DNA of 64,000 nucleotides. It comes from Bacteroidales bacterium. GTDB lineage: Bacteria > Bacteroidota > Bacteroidia > Bacteroidales > P3. Below, piece after piece: positions 1 to 7,609 of this stretch (its first letter is position 1; each line of letters starts with the position of its first letter). The translations under genes and the position numbers were made by a program. The notes under the pieces are model-generated. The model ran no database searches. It worked only from the letters and a program-made list of their open reading frames with translations, and was not told the DNA's origin. The stretch is from assembly GCA_028708845.1 (NCBI GenBank), contig JAQVXZ010000010.1, forward strand, positions 1 to 64,000. The letters run 5' to 3'.

Positions 1-140
1 AATCCTATCGTTACTACAATTCAATTTGTTTTAACACCAAAGTATTATAATAATGGTAGGTAAATATCGGGACAAAAAAGCTTTTTTCTAGATTAAGTTA
101 TTTAACTTATTCGTTTGACAATTTATTTTAACAAAATACG

Positions 141-172
141 AAAGGCTACTCTTAATATAAAGAGTAGCCTTT
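141..172. terminator. Bidirectional terminator hairpin
   Basis: A perfect 13-bp inverted repeat (arms 141-153 and 160-172, loop of 6 nt) is followed by T-rich sequence on both strands. It can end the ferredoxin transcript on the minus strand and any gene entering from the left on the plus strand. Confidence 0.85.
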
Positions 173-203
173 CTTCTTTCAGTGATTTAAGTTTTATATT
201 CTC

Positions 204-395
204 TTATTCAGAATATTTAATTACTTCAACAGGACAAGACTCTGCTGCTTCTATAATTCCGTCAGTGTGTTGAGCATAATCCACACCCTCAATCACAACT
301 GCAAGGTCTTCCATTTTAAAAACCTCTGGGCATATACTAACGCACATGCCACATGCTATACAATCATCTTCTATCCATACTTTTTCTACTGCCAT
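204..395 (-). CDS. [4Fe-4S] ferredoxin, single cluster
   Basis: This is a 63-residue low-potential electron carrier. The cluster motif is visible: Cys12, Cys15, Cys18 (CxxCxxC) and the distal Cys54 followed by Pro are the expected four ligands. Cys22 lies in the place where related monocluster ferredoxins often carry a non-ligand cysteine that forms a disulfide, but I see no partner for it here. The gene has its own promoter and terminator. It lies about 1 kb from the 2-oxoacid:ferredoxin oxidoreductase genes korBA on the same strand, with an opposite-strand lipoprotein gene between. It may be the acceptor for that enzyme, but that is inference from position only. Confidence 0.93.
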   Translation of the reverse strand: MAVEKVWIEDDCIACGMCVSICPEVFKMEDLAVVIEGVDYAQHTDGIIEAAESCPVEVIKYSE

Positions 396-442
396 AAGTC
401 ATTTTTTTTAAGGTTAATACTTGATTGATCTTATTAATACTG

Positions 443-450
443 CAAATATA
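443..450 (-). promoter_or_regulatory. Bacteroidota -7 box of the ferredoxin gene
   Basis: TATATTTG on the minus strand matches the Bacteroidota -7 consensus TAnnTTTG and sits about 50 nt before the ferredoxin start codon. I did not find a clear -33 box. Confidence 0.6.
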
Positions 451-492
451 CATATTTATTCCAAATACAAGCTTAATTACAAAAAAACATTA

Positions 493-500
493 TATATTTG
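493..500 (+). promoter_or_regulatory. Candidate -7 box for the lipoprotein at 593
   Basis: TATATTTG on the plus strand fits TAnnTTTG. It lies 93 nt before the start codon, which would give a leader of roughly 85 nt. The region is very AT-rich, so a chance match is possible. Confidence 0.4.
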
Positions 501-592
501 CCAATATTTTAGTTTTGTTTATATTATTAACCTAAAATATACGTTATTATATTATAAATCAAATAAATTTATTCACCAAAACAATTAAAACT

Positions 593-1270
593 ATGAAAAG
601 ATTGACAGTAATTCTATTAGCAATGTTTGGACTTGTATTATTCAATTCATGTAAGGATGATAAGGATGACAATCCACAACCTACCGCAACTAACATTTTA
701 AATGAGCTAAAGGGCTACGCAGGGCAATCTGCTGATCAAATAGCTTCAATAATGCAAAGTAAAGGATTTAGACTAAGTGAAAGCGAAGTGGAATTTGAAA
801 TTGCATTCTATACCTTTATCAACTCTGACTCTACAAAGCAATACGATTTTATGGAATATGAAAGCAAAATTTGTATGCTAAGTTATGAGATAATCAATAA
901 TACCAGAAGCACTTTGATAAGTACTTTTGAAAAAAACTCTCAAAATGCAATATCTTTTATAGCCAATACACCTTTAATTTCATACGAAGCAGAGATAGGC
1001 TTTGATGAATTTGACTCTCAAGAGTATGATAATAGAAGTCTTTTTTTAGCTGATTATAATATAAATAAGAATAACGCTATTTATATAAGCGAATTTTGGA
1101 TGACTGCTAATTATATAGTAGGAAGTGAGTTTAATTACGAAGAAGAAGATGGTCATTATTCTTTAATCGGCTATGGTGATATGAATTTAATGCCACCATT
1201 TTTCAAATCAAATAATAAGTCAATCTTTGAAATGCTTAATAAGAAAAGCCCGCAAAAGAGACAAAATTAA
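593..1270 (+). CDS. Hypothetical lipoprotein
   Basis: A 225-residue protein with a lipoprotein signal peptide: positive N-terminus, hydrophobic stretch, lipobox LFNSC with Cys20 as the lipidation site. An acidic Lys/Asp-rich segment follows at once, as in many surface-exposed Bacteroidota lipoproteins. I do not recognise the rest (residues about 35-225), which is rich in Asn, Ser, Tyr and acidic residues. It is a single gene between the divergent ferredoxin and the convergent korBA operon, and a strong bidirectional terminator separates it from korB. The last codons run into a 21-bp-period repeat array. Confidence 0.75.
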   Translation: MKRLTVILLAMFGLVLFNSCKDDKDDNPQPTATNILNELKGYAGQSADQIASIMQSKGFRLSESEVEFEIAFYTFINSDSTKQYDFMEYESKICMLSYEIINNTRSTLISTFEKNSQNAISFIANTPLISYEAEIGFDEFDSQEYDNRSLFLADYNINKNNAIYISEFWMTANYIVGSEFNYEEEDGHYSLIGYGDMNLMPPFFKSNNKSIFEMLNKKSPQKRQN

Positions 1271-1350
1271 AACGCCATAACAATTTACTGAAACGCCGTT
1301 TTAAAAAAATGAATCGCTGTTTCAAAAAATTAAAACAGCGTTTCAAAAAG
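1269..1350. repeat. 21-bp-period array (locus E), four units
   Basis: Four related words occur with their reference cytosine at 1273, 1294, 1315 and 1336, an exact 21-bp step. The units read AAACGCC, GAAACGCCGTTTT, GAATCGCTGTTTC and AAAACAGCGTTTC. The array fills the gap between the end of the lipoprotein gene and the terminator in front of korB. It resembles the degenerate array at 57322-57424. Confidence 0.75.
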
Positions 1351-1378
1351 AGCGACCCTAAATTTGGGGTCGCTCTTT
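1347..1378. terminator. Bidirectional terminator between lipoprotein and korB
   Basis: A 12-bp perfect stem (1347-1358 with 1367-1378, GC-rich core GAGCGACCC) has an 8-nt loop and A/T runs at both feet. It is placed between two convergent genes and can serve both. Confidence 0.9.
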
Positions 1379-1403
1379 GTTTTATAGTTAATTTAATAGT
1401 GGA

Positions 1404-2429
1404 TTACTTTATTTCCCAAGTTTCTCCACTATTTAATAAATCGTCCATACATTGGATTTTGGAACTAGCCTTAACCTCTGCCATTTGTTGTTCAAATAGT
1501 TGGTTATAGGTTGGTTTCTTTACTGCACGAATAACTCCGAAAGCCATTGGAAATTCTGGTGGAGCCATTTGAGCTAACATCATATGAATTCCTGTATTTT
1601 CAATAGTTGAATCGTGAACAAGTAAGTCTTTTTCTGTTATTCCATCTTTTCCAATTTCAACAACCTCAAGACTATTGTTCCTTAAAACAATACCTTTATC
1701 TTTTAGTTTACCAAAAATCATTGGCTTGCCTTGTTCTAACCAAAGCTGACGCTCTTCTCTAAATGCTCTATCGGTAACATCTCTATGTGTTTTGTCATTA
1801 AAGATTACACAGTTTTGAAGAACCTCAACAATTGCTGCACCATCGTGTGCTGCCATTGCCCTACAAACTTCTCCAAGTGTTTTTGGTGAGTTGTCGATTG
1901 CTCTTGCAAAGAAAGTACCTCTTGCTCCAATTACTAATTCTCCTGGGTTAAAAGGATAGTCAATAAGTCCATAAGGCGAACTCTTGGTTACTTGTCCGTG
2001 CTTAGTTGTTGGAGAGTATTGTCCTTTTGTTAGCCCATAAATACGGTTGTTAAACAATATGTAGTTAACGTCCATATTACGGCGGATTACGTGTATGAAG
2101 TGGTTCCCTCCAATTGCAGTTGCGTCACCGTCTCCAGAGTTAATCCATACACTTAGCTTTGGGTTTGCAATTTTAACTCCTGTTGCAATTGCTGCTGCTC
2201 TACCGTGTATGCCGTGAAATCCATAAGTATTTACATAATATGGAAAACGAGATGAGCAACCTATTCCTGATACAATACAGAAGTTTTCTTTCTTATATCC
2301 AATTTCAGGAAAGATTCCTAATACTGAGGCTAAGATTGCATGGTCCCCACAACCTGGGCACCACTTAACCATTTGGTCACTGGCAAAATCAGCCTTCGTA
2401 AGTTCTATTGGTGAATGTTCTATAGCCAT
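1404..2429 (-). CDS. korB: 2-oxoacid (2-oxoglutarate):ferredoxin oxidoreductase, beta subunit
   Basis: This 341-residue subunit holds the thiamine diphosphate site of an oxygen-sensitive enzyme that converts a 2-oxoacid plus CoA to acyl-CoA and CO2 while reducing ferredoxin. The N-terminal WCPGCGDH motif and the TPP/Mg motif GDGDATAIGGNH followed by NNRIYGLTKGQ are plain to see. Length fits the family. It directly follows korA with a 4-nt gap, so the two are one operon. The KorB-type sequence favours 2-oxoglutarate, but related enzymes accept other 2-oxoacids and the substrate cannot be fixed from sequence alone. Confidence 0.93.
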   Translation of the reverse strand: MAIEHSPIELTKADFASDQMVKWCPGCGDHAILASVLGIFPEIGYKKENFCIVSGIGCSSRFPYYVNTYGFHGIHGRAAAIATGVKIANPKLSVWINSGDGDATAIGGNHFIHVIRRNMDVNYILFNNRIYGLTKGQYSPTTKHGQVTKSSPYGLIDYPFNPGELVIGARGTFFARAIDNSPKTLGEVCRAMAAHDGAAIVEVLQNCVIFNDKTHRDVTDRAFREERQLWLEQGKPMIFGKLKDKGIVLRNNSLEVVEIGKDGITEKDLLVHDSTIENTGIHMMLAQMAPPEFPMAFGVIRAVKKPTYNQLFEQQMAEVKASSKIQCMDDLLNSGETWEIK

Positions 2430-2433
2430 AATA

Positions 2434-4275
2434 TTATTCTCCTAAAATTTGATTAAACTTTTCTTTTAATTCCGTAACTTCAAATGGTAATCCTTGAATC
2501 TTATTGTATTGTTGGAATGCCAAAGTTTGGAAGTTCATTCTAAGATAGTTTACGAATTGTCCCATGTTTAATTCACAAACAATTATCTTTTTATATTTTT
2601 TCAGTATCTCTTCAGTGTTTTTTGGAAGAGGCATAATGTAATTGAAATGAGTTATAGCAATTTTCTTGCCCTCTTCTCTCAATTCTTCAACAGCAAGCTT
2701 AAGGTTACCCTCTGTTCCTCCCCATCCAACAACTAATAGATCTGCATCTTCATCTCCATTAACAACTTGATCAGGGATAGTGTTTGCAACTCTTTGAACC
2801 TTTTCGGTTCTATATTTAGTCATCAGTTCATGGTTTGCTGGGTCTTGAGAAACATTGCCTTTTCCATCACTTTTTTCCAATCCACCAATTCTATGACGAA
2901 GACCTTCCATTCCAGGAATAGCCCATTGTCTTGCTAGTGTTTTTGGATCACGTTTGTATGGTGCATATGTTTTGTCGTTTGGTGTTGCAAACGGTGGGTT
3001 AATTTTTGGTAGATCTTCCATTTTTGGAATACGGAATAATTGTGATCCATTTCCTAAATAACCATCAGTTAGAAGTATCGTTGGTGTCATATGCTCAAGC
3101 GCAAGACGTGATGCTTCAAATGCCCAATAGAAACAATTTGAAGGAGTTGAAGCAGCAACTACTATACAAGGTGCTTCTCCATTTCTTCCAAATAATGCCT
3201 GGTAAAGGTCAGCTTGTTCTGTTTTTGTTGGAAGACCTGTTGAAGGACCACCTCTTTGAACGTTAACAATAACAAGTGGAAGTTCTGTCATAACAGCCAA
3301 GCCAATTGCCTCAGCCTTTAGAGAAAGTCCAGGACCTGATGTTGTTGTACAAGCCATAGCTCCTGCAAAAGAAGCCCCTATTGCTGAACAAATTCCTGCT
3401 ATCTCATCCTCTGCTTGGAATACTTTTGCTCCAAGTGCCTTATGCTTAGTAATCTCAATTAAGATTTCTGTTGCAGGTGTTATAGGATAAGAGCCTAAGA
3501 ATAATGGTAGGTTTGCTCTCTCTGCAGCTGCAAGTAATCCCCAAGCTGTTGCAATATTACCTGTAATATTTCTATAAGTACCCTTTGGCATTACTGCTTG
3601 TGTAACCTCAACTTGGTGTTGAAGAAGGACATCTGTGTTCTCACAATAATTATATCCTGCTCTAACAACTGCCTTGTTAGCGTTAACAATATCTGGGTGC
3701 TTTTTAAATTTCTTTTCTAAATACGAATCAGTATAATCTAATTCTTTGTTGAAAAGGAAGAATATCATACCCAGAGCAAACATGTTCCTTGAACGGTCAG
3801 CAGACTTCTTATCAGTAAAAATATCCTTTACTGCCTCTTGTGTCATGCTCGTCATTGGAGCCTTAATTAGAGAATAGCTTGAAAGAGAATCATCACTTAA
3901 TGGATCAGATGTATAACCAGCTTTTTCGAATGCCTCTTCTGTGAAAGTGTCAGAGTCAACGATTATTGTTCCACCCTTTTTTACCCATTTAAGATTAGAA
4001 GTTAATGAAGCAGGGTTCATTGCAACTAGAACGTCGCACTTATCTCCTGAGCTATAAATTCTCTTACCAATATGAACTTGGAATCCTGAAACACCTGCTA
4101 TTGTGTTGTGAGGAGCTCTAATTTCAGCTGGATAGTCTGGAAATGTTGCTATATCATTTCCGTCTAATGCTGAAGTATCAGAGAAAAGAGTTCCCGTAAG
4201 TTGCATTCCGTCACCTGAGTCACCGACGAACTTTACAACAACATCTTCTTTCTGGTTAAGTTTTTTTGTTGTCAT
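2434..4275 (-). CDS. korA: 2-oxoacid (2-oxoglutarate):ferredoxin oxidoreductase, fused gamma-alpha subunit
   Basis: A 613-residue protein in which the gamma domain (residues about 1-190, glycine-rich GDSGDGMQ near residue 18) is fused ahead of the alpha domain (from about 230, with the SYPITPATE motif near 260). This fusion is usual for the two-subunit KorAB enzymes of Bacteroidota. With KorB it would feed reduced ferredoxin from 2-oxoglutarate oxidation, or run in reverse for carboxylation in anaerobes. It is the first gene of a korA-korB operon and has a -7 box about 55 nt upstream. The upstream intergenic region is unusually long and repeat-rich. Confidence 0.93.
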   Translation of the reverse strand: MTTKKLNQKEDVVVKFVGDSGDGMQLTGTLFSDTSALDGNDIATFPDYPAEIRAPHNTIAGVSGFQVHIGKRIYSSGDKCDVLVAMNPASLTSNLKWVKKGGTIIVDSDTFTEEAFEKAGYTSDPLSDDSLSSYSLIKAPMTSMTQEAVKDIFTDKKSADRSRNMFALGMIFFLFNKELDYTDSYLEKKFKKHPDIVNANKAVVRAGYNYCENTDVLLQHQVEVTQAVMPKGTYRNITGNIATAWGLLAAAERANLPLFLGSYPITPATEILIEITKHKALGAKVFQAEDEIAGICSAIGASFAGAMACTTTSGPGLSLKAEAIGLAVMTELPLVIVNVQRGGPSTGLPTKTEQADLYQALFGRNGEAPCIVVAASTPSNCFYWAFEASRLALEHMTPTILLTDGYLGNGSQLFRIPKMEDLPKINPPFATPNDKTYAPYKRDPKTLARQWAIPGMEGLRHRIGGLEKSDGKGNVSQDPANHELMTKYRTEKVQRVANTIPDQVVNGDEDADLLVVGWGGTEGNLKLAVEELREEGKKIAITHFNYIMPLPKNTEEILKKYKKIIVCELNMGQFVNYLRMNFQTLAFQQYNKIQGLPFEVTELKEKFNQILGE

Positions 4276-4329
4276 TTCTTTTATATTTGATAATAACTTT
4301 GATTAATTTTCATTGCGTCTAATAATTCG

Positions 4330-4337
4330 CAAAGTTA
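4330..4337 (-). promoter_or_regulatory. -7 box of korAB
   Basis: TAACTTTG on the minus strand fits TAnnTTTG, about 55 nt before the korA start codon. Confidence 0.6.
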
Positions 4338-4641
4338 CTAAGTTTATTTGTAATAAAAGATTATTTCACCGACATTTTTATCTTTATAGTAGTTTATAAA
4401 ATAAATTCAATTTATTGGATGATAATTCACAATCCCTTTTAATGTTAATGAGCTAGTTTTACTAATCATAATATGATTAGAATTGATTTTTCAAAATTAT
4501 TTGATAGTTTAATTTTCTATTTCATTTGCATAATTCATCTTTTAAATACAATTTATCGAAACAGCAATAAACAAACCTAAACTGCCTAACTAATTCTTTT
4601 ATTATCAAATAATAAGGATTTACATCTTCGTTTCCATAATC

Positions 4642-4730
4642 CTATGTTGCCAACATATTACTTCTATGTTGGCAACATAGTACATCTATCTTGCCAACAT
4701 AGAGGCAGTATGTTGGCAACATAGTGTTAT
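4642..4730. repeat. Locus A: four 22-bp units of a palindrome centred on TTGGCAA
   Basis: The palindromic word CTATGTTGGCAACATAG (8+1+8, odd centre) occurs four times, with units starting at 4643, 4665, 4687 and 4709, an exact 22-bp step. The centre base reads C, G, C, G in successive copies, so the units alternate in orientation. Copy 3 has one mismatch in the left arm. The 5-bp linkers are not conserved. The left flank TCTTCGTTTCCATAATCC also flanks locus B. Confidence 0.9.
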
Positions 4731-4795
4731 CAATGTGAAGTAATAAAAAATTATTATTGGAATTTAATAATTCGATACTGCGTTTTACCCCAAAA

Positions 4796-4834
4796 GTCCT
4801 AATTAAGATTGACACGTCCTAAGTAAGGTTGACA
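4796..4834. repeat. Two 20-bp direct repeats upstream of aroC
   Basis: GTCCTAATTAAGATTGACAC (4796) is followed immediately by GTCCTAAGTAAGGTTGACAA (4816). The unit TCCTAAGTAAGGTTGAC differs at two of 17 positions from a repeat on the opposite strand at 17239-17257, beside locus B. Confidence 0.7.
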
Positions 4835-4939
4835 ATGTTATAACTGAAGACTAAGTTTAGTTTACACTTAATAGAAACATATATTGAAGTTCTTAAATCA
4901 CTTAAATGTATAGGTTTCTGCTTTATTTTTATTAAAACC

Positions 4940-4970
4940 TTTGCTCTAAGGCATTTTTTCAATACTTTTG
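4940..4970 (+). promoter_or_regulatory. aroC promoter
   Basis: TTTG at 4940-4943 and TACTTTTG at 4963-4970 are 19 bp apart, an exact fit to the Bacteroidota TTTG-N19-TAnnTTTG promoter. The start codon is 32 nt downstream. Confidence 0.8.
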
Positions 4971-5002
4971 CATCTATAACATAATAAATACCTTTAAGAT
5001 AA

Positions 5003-6016
5003 ATGGCAGGCAATTCAATAGGAAAACTTTTTAAACTCACAACTTTTGGAGAGTCGCATAGCGATTTTATAGGAGGGGTTATTGATGGATGTCCCTCTGG
5101 ACTAAGAATAGACCTTGATTTTATTGAAAAGGAAGTTCAAAGGCGTAAACCCTTAAATGAAAATTTCTCCACTCAAAGGAAGGAAGAGGATGTGGTTGAG
5201 TTTGTTTCAGGAATTGAAAACGGAACAACACTTGGCTCACCAATTGCTTTTATTGTTAAAAACAAGAATGTAAAAAAACAAGACTATAATCACCTAAAAG
5301 ATTTGTTTCGTCCCTCACATGGAGACTTTACTTATTTCAATAAATATGGAATAATGGCATCCTCAGGAGGAGGTAGAGCATCGGCAAGAGAAACCCTTTC
5401 AAGAGTTATTGGTGGAGCAGTTGCAAAGCTTCTATTGAGAGAGTACGGAGTAGAGGTTGTGGGAGAAATACATTCGATTGGAAAATGGGATTATGCAAGT
5501 CAAAGGGATGAAATTGATAAAGACTTAGATAAAATAGTTGAAAATGGAGATTCGCTTGGAGGAATTGTTTCATGTAGAGTTAAGAACTGTCCAATTGGTT
5601 TAGGAGAGCCTGTTTTCGATAAGCTAAGTGCTGATTTGGCTAAGGCAATTATGAGTATTCCTGCAACAAAAGGATTTGAAATTGGTGATGGATTTGATTC
5701 AACAAGGAAGTATGGTAGTGAGCAGTTGGACAATTGGAATAGTGATTTCTCAACCAAGACCAACCACTCAGGAGGAATACAGGCTGGAATATCAAATGGT
5801 ATGGATATAACAATGAAAGCTGGCTTCAAACCTATTGCAAGCCTTTATAGGAAAGTAGATAGTATTGATAAAGAGGGTAATATTCATAATGTTGAGAACA
5901 GTGGCAGGCATGATAGGTGTTTTATTCCTCGTGCTGTTGTGATAGTTGAAGCTATGGTTGCTCTTACGGTTTGCGATCATTTACTAAGAAGTTTTACAAA
6001 TAAAATAAATAGATAA
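5003..6016 (+). CDS. aroC: Chorismate synthase
   Basis: This FMN-dependent enzyme turns 5-enolpyruvylshikimate-3-phosphate into chorismate, the last shikimate-pathway step. The 337-residue protein shows the N-terminal GESH signature near residue 17, the central SGGGRASARET stretch near 117 and the C-terminal GRHDRC near 299. In the first signature the usual Gly after GESH is Ser, and in the last one the usual Pro after HD is Arg. It is slightly shorter than the common length of about 350-360. A good promoter precedes it, and a lipoprotein gene follows after 6 nt, so the two may be co-transcribed. Confidence 0.95.
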   Translation: MAGNSIGKLFKLTTFGESHSDFIGGVIDGCPSGLRIDLDFIEKEVQRRKPLNENFSTQRKEEDVVEFVSGIENGTTLGSPIAFIVKNKNVKKQDYNHLKDLFRPSHGDFTYFNKYGIMASSGGGRASARETLSRVIGGAVAKLLLREYGVEVVGEIHSIGKWDYASQRDEIDKDLDKIVENGDSLGGIVSCRVKNCPIGLGEPVFDKLSADLAKAIMSIPATKGFEIGDGFDSTRKYGSEQLDNWNSDFSTKTNHSGGIQAGISNGMDITMKAGFKPIASLYRKVDSIDKEGNIHNVENSGRHDRCFIPRAVVIVEAMVALTVCDHLLRSFTNKINR

Positions 6017-6022
6017 GAAAAG

Positions 6023-6805
6023 ATGAAAAGAATATTATTATTCGTTTTAGTGGCAAGTTTTTTTGCAGGATGTAATAAGATTGATAAAGACAGCTTTAGA
6101 ATTAGTGGTAAACTGACTAATGGGATTGAAAAACAGCTTGTTTTAATGGAGATGACTGGTCAGGGTCTTATGCCAATATATAATATTAACCTAGATAAGA
6201 ATGGGGAATTTAAGTTTACGTACAAATTAACCGAGCCTGGCATTTTTGTTTTAATGGCTAACCCTAACGATTACATCACTTTCATTCCTCAAAAACAAGA
6301 GGATATTATTATAAATGGCTTTTTCAATTCTTTTTCTAACACATATACAATCCAAAACTCAAAAGAGTCGGAACTACTTCATGATTTAAATAAAGAATAT
6401 ATTAGAACTAATGCTATTTTGGCTGAAATCAACCAAACCCTTCACGAAAATAAATATGCAGAAGACTTTGAAGAAATAAGGAGTCAGCTACTTGACCGAT
6501 ACACTATACTTGAGCTTCATCAGAAAGAGGTTATAAAGAAGTTTCTAAACAATAACAAAGGCTCACTTGCTTGCATAATTGGTCTTTACCGTTCTTTTGA
6601 TAACCATTACTTATTCAATTTAAATAGTGATTTAGATGTTTACGAAGGGGTTTACTCAGAGATGTTGAAGACATACCCTAATAACAAACATACAATTGGG
6701 TTAAAGAAATTGATTGACGATACAAAAGAAAAGAAAAGACTTAAAGAAGAGGGGCTTAAGAGAGAAGAACAAGAACCGAAGAAAGAATTAGCTAATAAGA
6801 GATGA
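6023..6805 (+). CDS. Lipoprotein with DUF4369-like domain
   Basis: A 260-residue lipoprotein with signal peptide and lipobox FFAGC (Cys17). Residues about 25-120 resemble the DUF4369 domain: a beta-sandwich pattern including ISGKLTNG and LDKNGEFKF. In Bacteroidota this domain usually stands in front of a TlpA/thioredoxin domain, but here the C-terminal half is instead charged and probably helical, ending in a Lys/Glu-rich tail, with no CxxC. Function is unknown. The stop codon overlaps the start of the LpxH-like gene by 4 nt, so the two are translationally coupled, which suggests an envelope role. Confidence 0.72.
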   Translation: MKRILLFVLVASFFAGCNKIDKDSFRISGKLTNGIEKQLVLMEMTGQGLMPIYNINLDKNGEFKFTYKLTEPGIFVLMANPNDYITFIPQKQEDIIINGFFNSFSNTYTIQNSKESELLHDLNKEYIRTNAILAEINQTLHENKYAEDFEEIRSQLLDRYTILELHQKEVIKKFLNNNKGSLACIIGLYRSFDNHYLFNLNSDLDVYEGVYSEMLKTYPNNKHTIGLKKLIDDTKEKKRLKEEGLKREEQEPKKELANKR

Positions 6806-7545
6806 TAAAAGACAAGCATTATTTTGTTGCAGACACTCACCTAGGAGTTCCGAACTATGAAGAATCGCTGATAAGAGAGAAGGCATTGGTTCGTTTCCTT
6901 TTGGAGGCTGAAAAAGATGCAAAGGCAATATACCTATTAGGGGATATTTTTGATTTTTGGCACGAATACAAACTTGTTGTACCTAAGTTCTATGTTCGTT
7001 TGCTAGGCACCTTAGCCTCCATTGTTGATAGAGGAACAGAAGTTCATTTCTTCACTGGCAACCACGACCAATGGATTGGAGACTATTTTGAAAAAGAAAT
7101 AGGAATGATTGTTCACAAAGAAGAAATCATTAAAGAAATTGGTGGCAAAACATTTCTCTTAGCTCATGGCGATGGTATTGACAAGAAGGACAAAATCTAC
7201 CTACTAATGAAAGCTGTTTTCAATTCAAAGATTACAAGAACACTCTTTGCTACCATTCATCCTCGCTGGGCTATGGCTTTTGGTAACAAATGGTCATCAA
7301 GCAGTAGGAAATCTCATTCCGAATATGATATGATAGATAAGGGGGAAAAGGAACCTCATTTCCAATATTGCTTAGAGAAAATCAAAACCTCAGATATTGA
7401 CTATTTTATTTTTGGTCACAGACATCTTAACAAAGAATATGAGATTGATGAAAACAGAAAGCTAATCATATTAAGTGATTGGGTTTATGGTAGAGGTTAT
7501 GCACTTTGGGATGGAAGGAATTTAGAGTTAAAAAAGTTTGAATAG
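6802..7545 (+). CDS. lpxH: UDP-2,3-diacylglucosamine pyrophosphatase (LpxH-like metallophosphoesterase)
   Basis: A 247-residue calcineurin-like phosphoesterase. Metal-site motifs are complete: D11xH13, GD48xxD51, GNH88D and a late GHRH. The segments DIFDFWHEYK and GNHDQW and the overall length match the LpxH family, which hydrolyses UDP-2,3-diacylglucosamine to lipid X in lipid A synthesis at the inner membrane. It overlaps the upstream lipoprotein gene by 4 nt. A general metallophosphoesterase of unknown substrate is the alternative. The promoter of gcvT begins inside its last codons. Confidence 0.85.
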   Translation: MIKDKHYFVADTHLGVPNYEESLIREKALVRFLLEAEKDAKAIYLLGDIFDFWHEYKLVVPKFYVRLLGTLASIVDRGTEVHFFTGNHDQWIGDYFEKEIGMIVHKEEIIKEIGGKTFLLAHGDGIDKKDKIYLLMKAVFNSKITRTLFATIHPRWAMAFGNKWSSSSRKSHSEYDMIDKGEKEPHFQYCLEKIKTSDIDYFIFGHRHLNKEYEIDENRKLIILSDWVYGRGYALWDGRNLELKKFE

Positions 7546-7568
7546 GAATCAGAAAAACCTTATCTTTG
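7537..7568 (+). promoter_or_regulatory. gcvT promoter
   Basis: TTTG at 7537-7540 and TATCTTTG at 7561-7568 are 20 bp apart, a full consensus Bacteroidota promoter. The -33 box lies within the 3' end of the lpxH-like gene. Confidence 0.82.
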
Positions 7569-7609
7569 CAAATCTAATATAAATTAATAATAAATACAAA
7601 ATATAAGAC

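Larger units (their letters stand above)
4276..5002. other. 727-bp divergent intergenic region korA / aroC
   Basis: No credible gene is present. It holds the korA promoter, a 22-bp-period palindromic array (4642-4730), two 20-bp direct repeats (4796-4834), a short palindrome around 4463-4481 (CTAATCATAATATGATTAG), the 12-mer TACTGCGTTTTA (4776-4787) and the aroC promoter. The 4625-4642 stretch closely matches the left end of the element at 17298. Confidence 0.8.

Noticed and set aside
1309-1509. 66-codon plus-strand open frame
   Set aside because: It covers the 21-bp array, the terminator and the end of korB in antisense.
4642-4730. CRISPR array
   Set aside because: The units are palindromes 22 bp apart with linkers of only about 5 bp. 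There are no spacers of 26-40 bp and no cas genes.
4819-5040. Small gene on the minus strand over the aroC promoter
   Set aside because: It overlaps the aroC start and promoter, has no recognisable domain, and looks like a chance open frame in AT-rich DNA.
7569-7609. Glycine riboswitch before gcvT
   Set aside because: The leader from the clear promoter to the ATG is only about 35 nt, too short for a glycine aptamer, and no conserved motif is visible.
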